This document shows, piece by piece, positions 63,546 to 64,000 of a stretch of DNA of 64,000 bases. The stretch's first letter is position 1. Each line of letters begins with the position of its first letter. Location: NCBI GenBank assembly GCA_963576565.1, contig OY755044.1:96517495-96581494 (forward strand), written 5' to 3'. Below the pieces are notes generated by a model. That model made no database searches and had not been told where the DNA came from. It worked only from the letters and a program-made list of their open reading frames with translations. The translations under genes were made by a program, and so were the position numbers. This stretch comes from Aspidapion aeneum. Lineage: Eukaryota; Arthropoda; Insecta; Coleoptera; Brentidae.

Positions 63546-64000
63546 TTTATATAAACATTCAACTAGACTTATAGGGCAAAATAATGTTGAAATTCGTATG
63601 ATATATCGCTGCTTTGCTTTGATAGTGGCACAACTAAAAAAAATGCGTTTTTGCGTTTTCTGTTTTGCGTGACCCTCATCATTTACATAAAATATTTTTA
63701 CCACAAAATTTTCCTTATTGTCTATTTCAAGCATGGGTAAGTTATTGATTGATTTAATTAAAGCAAAAAAAATACATAAATATATTTGCCTTTGCCATTA
63801 TTTTTAAAAAGCGTTTCCTGAAAATTATCATTTCCAGTTATGCCACTATCAAAGCAAGGCGGCGATTTTAGGTTTTTTTTTATTTTAGTGGATGCAAAAC
63901 TCTAACCGGTTATGATAACGGAGTATGACGTTCGGGCCGGTCTTACACAAATATTAACAATAAATAGTAACTTTAGCATCAAACTAAGTGTAGTGTTTTA
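63546..64000. other. Right edge, unassigned (probably GMC intron)
   Basis: GCTTTGATAGTGGCA (about 63617) and TGCCACTATCAAAGC (about 63841) are inverted, suggesting another fold-back of about 240 bp. No GMC exon found. Confidence 0.4.

Noticed and set aside
63531..63734. 67-residue - strand frame as an upstream GMC exon or LINE coding part
   Set aside because: No GMC motif, and out of frame with the LINE coding end; it lies in a small inverted repeat.

Overview
The window looks like a piece of an insect nuclear genome. It is very AT-rich, has spliced genes with kilobase introns, no bacterial gene organisation, and a dense mixture of hAT, TA-target, Harbinger-type, non-LTR and Penelope-like repeats. 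A beetle or another insect with a TE-rich genome would fit, but the order cannot be fixed from sequence alone. No operon, CRISPR array, rRNA or convincing tRNA was seen.

Only two host genes are supported. (1) On the + strand, eight exons between 29852 and 51048 join in frame into a complete 454-residue beta-1,3-glucan recognition protein / Gram-negative-bacteria-binding protein (GNBP). It has a signal peptide, an N-terminal CBM39 domain and a C-terminal GH16-like domain without the catalytic glutamates. (2) On the - strand, five exons (62169 down to 53573) encode the C-terminal 363 or so residues of a GMC oxidoreductase (glucose-dehydrogenase-like). Its 5' part lies beyond the right edge. The two genes converge, with about 2.5 kb between their stop codons.

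Layout: 1-29.75 kb holds no recognisable host exon and is built from transposon copies, many nested. 29.75-51.05 kb is the GNBP gene, whose introns (up to 7.3 kb) are packed with repeats. 51.05-53.57 kb is the convergent intergenic region, with a (GT)n tract, a 110-copy AAAATTG minisatellite that changes into an 8-bp AAACGGGS array, and part of an inverted-repeat element. 53.57-62.17 kb is the GMC gene, with introns holding LINE fragments, a hAT element inside a fold-back element, and a GACA-microsatellite element flanked by an unusually long (about 115 bp) direct repeat. 62.2-64 kb holds a (TA)n tract and a 5'-truncated LINE.

The strongest unusual observations are these. A four-element nest (hAT, fold-back, solo-LTR-like element and 1.2-kb TIR element) lies directly upstream of the GNBP start, and the target-site duplications and the empty site can be read. 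A 1.2-kb unclassified non-autonomous element is present in three copies at about 99% identity. Several degenerate hammerhead-ribozyme-like motifs resemble those of Penelope-like elements. An 800-bp palindrome lies inside a further element. Several insertions can be dated relative to each other because the uninterrupted paralogous site is also in the window. No new protein-coding system was found.
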